Shown here piece after piece: positions 13,201 through 13,975 of a DNA stretch of 13,975 nucleotides; the stretch's first letter is position 1, and each line of letters begins with the position of its first letter. A program made the position numbers and the translations under genes. The DNA lies in contig CAJBIS010000325.1 of the NCBI GenBank assembly GCA_903953195.1, positions 1 to 13,975 of the forward strand, in the 5' to 3' direction. The DNA is from an uncultured Actinomycetes bacterium (lineage in GTDB: Bacteria > Actinomycetota > Acidimicrobiia > Acidimicrobiales > Microtrichaceae). The notes under the pieces are model-generated. The model had not been told where the DNA came from, ran no database searches, and saw only the letters and a program-made list of their open reading frames with translations.

Positions 13201-13920
13201 TCAGATGGCCGCGGCGACGGCAGCAGCGGCGGCCTGCGGGTCCTCGGCGTGGGTCACCGTGCGACCGATGACGAGCAGATCGGCACCGTTGGCGATCGCC
13301 TCCTGCGGCGTGGCGGAGCGGGCCTGATCGTTCCGCTCGGCACCCGGCAGGCGGATCCCCGGGACGACGCGCTTGAGTCGCGGCGCGAGTTCACGAGCGG
13401 TCTGCAGGTCGGCGGCCGCGAGCACCAGCCCCGTGCAGCCGCCCTCGACCGCGACGCGCACCCGGTTCGGCACGATGTGCTCGGGCGCGGACGCGTCGCT
13501 GGTCAGCACCGTCACCGCGAGCGCCGTGGGGATGTCCAACCCGGCACGCTCGGCACCGTCGACGAGTCCTTCGACACCGGCGCGCAACATGTCGACACCG
13601 CCCATCGCGTGCAGCGTCAGGTACTCGACGCCGAGGGCCCCGAGCACTCGGCACGCCCGGTTGACGGTCGTCGGGATGTCCCACATCTTCAGGTCGAGGA
13701 ACACCTGGTAACCCAGGTCGCGCAGGGAGCCGATGGCATCGGGCCCGGCGGCGCTGAACAGTTCGAGTCCGACCTTGGCGACCCCGAACCACGGCCGCAG
13801 CCCGGCGGCCAGTCGGTGCGCCGCCACCATGTCGTCCACGTCGAGCACCAACGCGAGGCGCCGACGCACGTCGTCGCTCACCGTTCCCCCGGTGGTCGAC
13901 ACCGTCTCAGCCTCACTCAT
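13201..13920 (-). CDS. pyrF: Orotidine 5'-phosphate decarboxylase
   Basis: Last step of UMP synthesis: decarboxylation of OMP. The 239 aa TIM-barrel protein shows K49 (VAKVG) and the catalytic DLKMWDIPTTV (76-86) with D76, K78 and D81. VTVLTS (136-141), the phosphate-gripper PGIRLPGAERNDQAR (187-201) and ADLLVIGRTVT (213-223) follow. The His normally seen in DLKxHDIP is Trp here (W80). These features fit the type 1 family rather than the longer type 2 common in Mycobacterium and Streptomyces. The start is ATG at 13918-13920 with GGAGG at 13926-13930, 5 bases upstream. It overlaps a possible upstream pyrD tail by 8 bp and precedes the mIHF gene by 21 bp. Confidence 0.95.
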   Translation of the reverse strand: MSEAETVSTTGGTVSDDVRRRLALVLDVDDMVAAHRLAAGLRPWFGVAKVGLELFSAAGPDAIGSLRDLGYQVFLDLKMWDIPTTVNRACRVLGALGVEYLTLHAMGGVDMLRAGVEGLVDGAERAGLDIPTALAVTVLTSDASAPEHIVPNRVRVAVEGGCTGLVLAAADLQTARELAPRLKRVVPGIRLPGAERNDQARSATPQEAIANGADLLVIGRTVTHAEDPQAAAAAVAAAI

Positions 13921-13975
13921 GTGCGCCTCCGATCAACTCCGCCAACCTAGTGACCCCGTGCCGTCGGCACCATGA
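13913..13975 (-). CDS. Possible 3' end of an upstream gene, perhaps dihydroorotate dehydrogenase (partial)
   Basis: The minus-strand frame entering at 13975 stays open for 20 codons, reading WCRRHGVTRLAELIGGAHE before TGA at 13913-13915. The stop falls inside the first codons of pyrF (ATGAGTGA), a typical operon overlap. A helix with GVxxLxELIGxAH resembles the C-terminus of class 1B dihydroorotate dehydrogenases, and pyrD lies before pyrF in many actinobacteria. Twenty residues are too few to be sure, and another frame has a TAG at 13949-13951. The rest is outside the window. Confidence 0.45.
   Translation of the reverse strand, partial: SWCRRHGVTRLAELIGGAHE

Noticed and set aside
13944..13949. 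TAGGTT as a -10 promoter for pyrF
   Set aside because: It has no -35 partner and lies inside a probable upstream coding end that overlaps pyrF. Kept only as a weak possibility.
12601..13950. Plus-strand open frame (449 codons) opposite gmk, mIHF and pyrF
   Set aside because: Same reason: no domain, and it covers three well-supported minus-strand genes.

Overview
This is a gene-dense, high-GC bacterial chromosome segment. It most likely comes from an actinobacterium, and I would guess a deep-branching lineage such as Acidimicrobiia. The main support is a very characteristic actinobacterial gene order, an actinobacterial-type integration host factor, a PriA that lacks helicase motifs, and frequent GTG starts. 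No tRNA, rRNA, CRISPR array, insertion sequence, phage gene or origin was seen. No stretch longer than about 100 bases lacks a gene.

Right block, minus strand, 13975 to 7429: a possible pyrD 3' end (20 codons), then pyrF, a mIHF-type nucleoid protein, gmk, rpoZ, coaBC, metK and priA. These make pyrimidine (OMP decarboxylase) and guanine (GMP kinase) nucleotides, the RNA polymerase omega subunit, coenzyme A and SAM, and a primosome scaffold. Gaps are 0 to 92 bp and several stops overlap the next start, so this reads as one or two long transcripts. From memory, the order matches the pyrF-mihF-gmk-rpoZ-dfp-metK-(...)-priA region of Mycobacterium and Streptomyces.

Middle, 7404 to 6709: one plus-strand gene, a small RsmC-like SAM methyltransferase. 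It converges on priA and diverges from def. Its N-terminus carries an in-frame 9-bp tandem repeat coding for a Gly-Asp-His tract. This is the most eye-catching anomaly in the window.

Translation block, minus strand, 6709 to 3623: def (peptide deformylase), fmt (Met-tRNA formyltransferase), rsmB (16S rRNA m5C methyltransferase) and a MogA/MoaB-like molybdopterin-binding protein. All three junctions are 4-bp stop/start overlaps (GTGA, GTGA, ATGA). def and fmt form the formyl-Met cycle. The Mog-like gene sits where rpe is found in Mycobacterium and Streptomyces.

Riboflavin block, minus strand, 3558 to 151: ribD, ribE, ribBA and ribH. This is a complete four-gene set for the enzymes of riboflavin synthesis (the separate phosphatase step is not encoded here). 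There is no room for an FMN riboswitch directly upstream. The block converges on the 3' end of a plus-strand SpoU/TrmH-type RNA methyltransferase (bases 1 to 102), and three 16-bp direct repeats fill the space between them.

Overall this is core housekeeping DNA. I found no convincing new defence, mobile or biosynthetic system. The points worth checking are local: the GDH repeat, variant active-site positions in Gmk and CoaBC, a shortened RsmB, the Mog-for-Rpe exchange, apparently leaderless starts, and a TTG start for rpoZ.
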